Positions 13,700-15,186 of a stretch of 15,186 nt of DNA are shown here, in pieces. The notes beneath the pieces were generated by a model. That model did not search any database. It worked only from the letters and a program-made list of their open reading frames with translations, and was not told the DNA's origin. A program made the position numbers and the translations under genes. Each line of letters starts with the position of its first letter. Position 1 is the first letter of the stretch. Origin of the DNA: Lactobacillus sp. UBA5815 (GTDB lineage Bacteria > Bacillota > Bacilli > Lactobacillales > Lactobacillaceae); assembly GCA_002417825.1 (NCBI GenBank), contig DICX01000078.1, positions 1-15,186 on the forward strand. The letters are read 5' to 3'.

Positions 13700-15186
13700 T
13701 TTTCCTTTGTGACAAAAAGTATGGGATTTTGACCCAATGTTTTAACGAGCTGCTGTCTCGCCGTAAAAATCAGGACTTGATTGGTTTTAATGATTTCCTG
13801 CATCAATTGACGGATATTTACCACACGTTCATCGTCAAAGTCAACGAACGCATCATCGATTAAAACTGGCAAATCGATCTGATCCGAAATTTGTTGAATG
13901 AATGCAAATTTTAACGCGAAATACAATTGTTCTGCAGTACCGCGTGACAAGTATTCAACCGGAATGAAACTACCATCAGATCGCTCAACACCGATTTTCT
14001 TATCAAATTGAATGTTCAAATAACGATGGGCTGTCAATAAAGTCAAAAAGCGATTCGCTTGTTTTGCCATTTTAGGGAAGCGATCATTGGAAGCCAAGTC
14101 TAATCCACGTGTCAGCCATTGGCTGGTCATTGCATCCGACAAATAATCACTGACTGCGTTCAGCAATTCGGTCTGAGTATTCGCAAGCTCTTGCCGATCG
14201 ATAAAAAGCCGATCAGAATCTGCCAGACGACGCTGTTCTACAACCAATTCCGCTATCCGATTTTGGCATTGACTGATTTCTTTCCTGTCGTTTTCCAAAC
14301 GGTTTTGTAACTCTTGACGTTGTGTCAGCAATGCCTGATCGTCAGAGATCGTATGTTTTTGCCACAGTTCAAAGTCATCGCCCAAGCTGTCTTGAATCGC
14401 TCTCATTTGTTCTTGGAGTTTTTGCTGAAACACCACTTGATCATGTAACTTTTGATAAGCCACCATATCTGTCACATGAGCTTGATTCAAAGCTTCTTGA
14501 AATTTTAATTTCTCTTGTGCCAAGGCTATTTTTTCTTGTGTCAGTTGCGTCTCTTGGTCAGAAAGAAATTGTGCGTTTAATTTGATTTCATCTTGTTTTT
14601 TGGCTAAATCGTCAAATCGATCAAGAACAGCATCAAAATCTGAACTTTGCAACATTCCTGTCGCCGCATGCATCTCATCTGCCAAGCGCGCCATTTGCGT
14701 CAAAATCTGTGTTTTCTTTTCAGCAAGTTGCTGGTTTTCATGTACCTTGAGCAAGTATGCCTGTAAAGCTGAAAACGATTCTTGTGTGAGCTGATTGGGA
14801 GACACATGATAGGTTTGCTGAAAATTGCTTGTTTCTGCGGCTTCTTGTGCTTTTTTCTTAGCTGCTTCTTGTTGGCTGGTTTTGCGTTTCTGATTTTCCT
14901 GCCACTCAACCGCAAGAAAGCCCAACACTCCCATAGCCAAAACGAACCAACCCCATGACTGATGAACCAATCCCAAAATCAATCCAATAAGACCAATGAT
15001 GCCAGTTAAAAGGCCTAAATTTGAATGTACTGCCTTAACGTCATTTTTTTCAGCTGATGCTTCTTGAGGACGATCCTGCCACACTTGCTTCATATGCTGA
15101 CGCGTTTCAGGATCTAATTGTGCTAATGGTATGATTTCTGGAAAAGTTTGCGTCAGGCTGTCGATCTCACCTTTAAGTTGGGATTG
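13696..15186 (-). CDS. yhaN: YhaN, Rad50/SbcC-like AAA ATPase (C-terminal 496 residues)
   Basis: The frame is open to the right edge, so this is the C-terminal part of a larger protein; Bacillus YhaN is roughly 960 residues. The first in-frame Met (15093) is not a start: 31 sense codons precede it in the window and no ribosome binding site is seen. Visible features in order are a transmembrane hairpin (about 14905-15018, LGLLTGIIGLIGLILG and FVLAMGVLGFLAVEW), a long glutamine- and lysine-rich coiled coil (about 14100-14890), the ABC signature LSRGTAEQL (near 13950) and Walker B LPVLIDDAFVDF (near 13870). The partner nuclease gene yhaO would be expected upstream. The family is linked to DNA ends and repair, but its exact role is unsettled. 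Confidence 0.9.
   Translation of the reverse strand, partial: QSQLKGEIDSLTQTFPEIIPLAQLDPETRQHMKQVWQDRPQEASAEKNDVKAVHSNLGLLTGIIGLIGLILGLVHQSWGWFVLAMGVLGFLAVEWQENQKRKTSQQEAAKKKAQEAAETSNFQQTYHVSPNQLTQESFSALQAYLLKVHENQQLAEKKTQILTQMARLADEMHAATGMLQSSDFDAVLDRFDDLAKKQDEIKLNAQFLSDQETQLTQEKIALAQEKLKFQEALNQAHVTDMVAYQKLHDQVVFQQKLQEQMRAIQDSLGDDFELWQKHTISDDQALLTQRQELQNRLENDRKEISQCQNRIAELVVEQRRLADSDRLFIDRQELANTQTELLNAVSDYLSDAMTSQWLTRGLDLASNDRFPKMAKQANRFLTLLTAHRYLNIQFDKKIGVERSDGSFIPVEYLSRGTAEQLYFALKFAFIQQISDQIDLPVLIDDAFVDFDDERVVNIRQLMQEIIKTNQVLIFTARQQLVKTLGQNPILFVTKEK

Noticed and set aside
1..15186. CRISPR arrays, tRNA genes, insertion sequences, phage or toxin-antitoxin genes
   Set aside because: No spaced direct repeats, tRNA-like cloverleafs, transposase or integrase frames, or small toxin pairs were found. 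The region looks like conserved core chromosome.

Overview
The window reads as a stretch of core chromosome from a low-GC Gram-positive bacterium, most likely a lactic acid bacterium of the Lactobacillaceae. The evidence is the gene content and order: polA-mutM-coaE-nrdR, then murC, ytpR, a YtpP-type thioredoxin, trmB, ecsB/ecsA, hit, a YhaH-like protein, prsA, yhaM and yhaN, all with strong AGGAGG-type ribosome binding sites. I could not name the species. No tRNA, rRNA, CRISPR array, insertion sequence, prophage or integrase was seen. No gap without a gene exceeds about 135 bases.

Layout. Bases 1-4125 (minus strand) hold a tight genome-maintenance operon: polA (DNA polymerase I), mutM (8-oxoguanine glycosylase), coaE (last step of CoA synthesis) and the first codons of nrdR (repressor of ribonucleotide reductase genes), which runs off the left edge. 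Bases 4199-5509 hold murC on the same strand, with an extended -10 promoter upstream and a probable terminator before polA. Bases 5645-6629 hold ytpP and ytpR, with a good promoter in front and a strong terminator behind. Bases 6715-9335 hold ecsA-ecsB-trmB: an ABC transporter pair and the tRNA m7G46 methyltransferase.

At about 9336-9431 the direction flips. The plus-strand genes hit, yhaH-like and prsA run away from ecsA. prsA ends at a bidirectional terminator that it shares with a converging minus-strand operon: yhaN (only its C-terminal part lies in the window), yhaM, gtrA and a family 2 glycosyltransferase of the GtrB/CsbB type.

The genes fall into four jobs: DNA replication and repair with dNTP control (polA, mutM, nrdR, yhaN); RNA and tRNA handling (trmB, ytpR, yhaM); envelope and exported-protein functions (murC, ecsAB, prsA, gtrA and the glycosyltransferase); and small housekeeping roles (coaE, ytpP, hit). 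ORFs in this region commonly run open upstream of the true start, so starts were chosen by ribosome binding sites and family N-termini.

I did not find a previously undescribed system. The points most worth checking are the membrane hairpin inside the Rad50-like YhaN, the gtrA/glycosyltransferase pair placed behind yhaM, the terminator between murC and polA with no visible polA promoter, and the start region of prsA.
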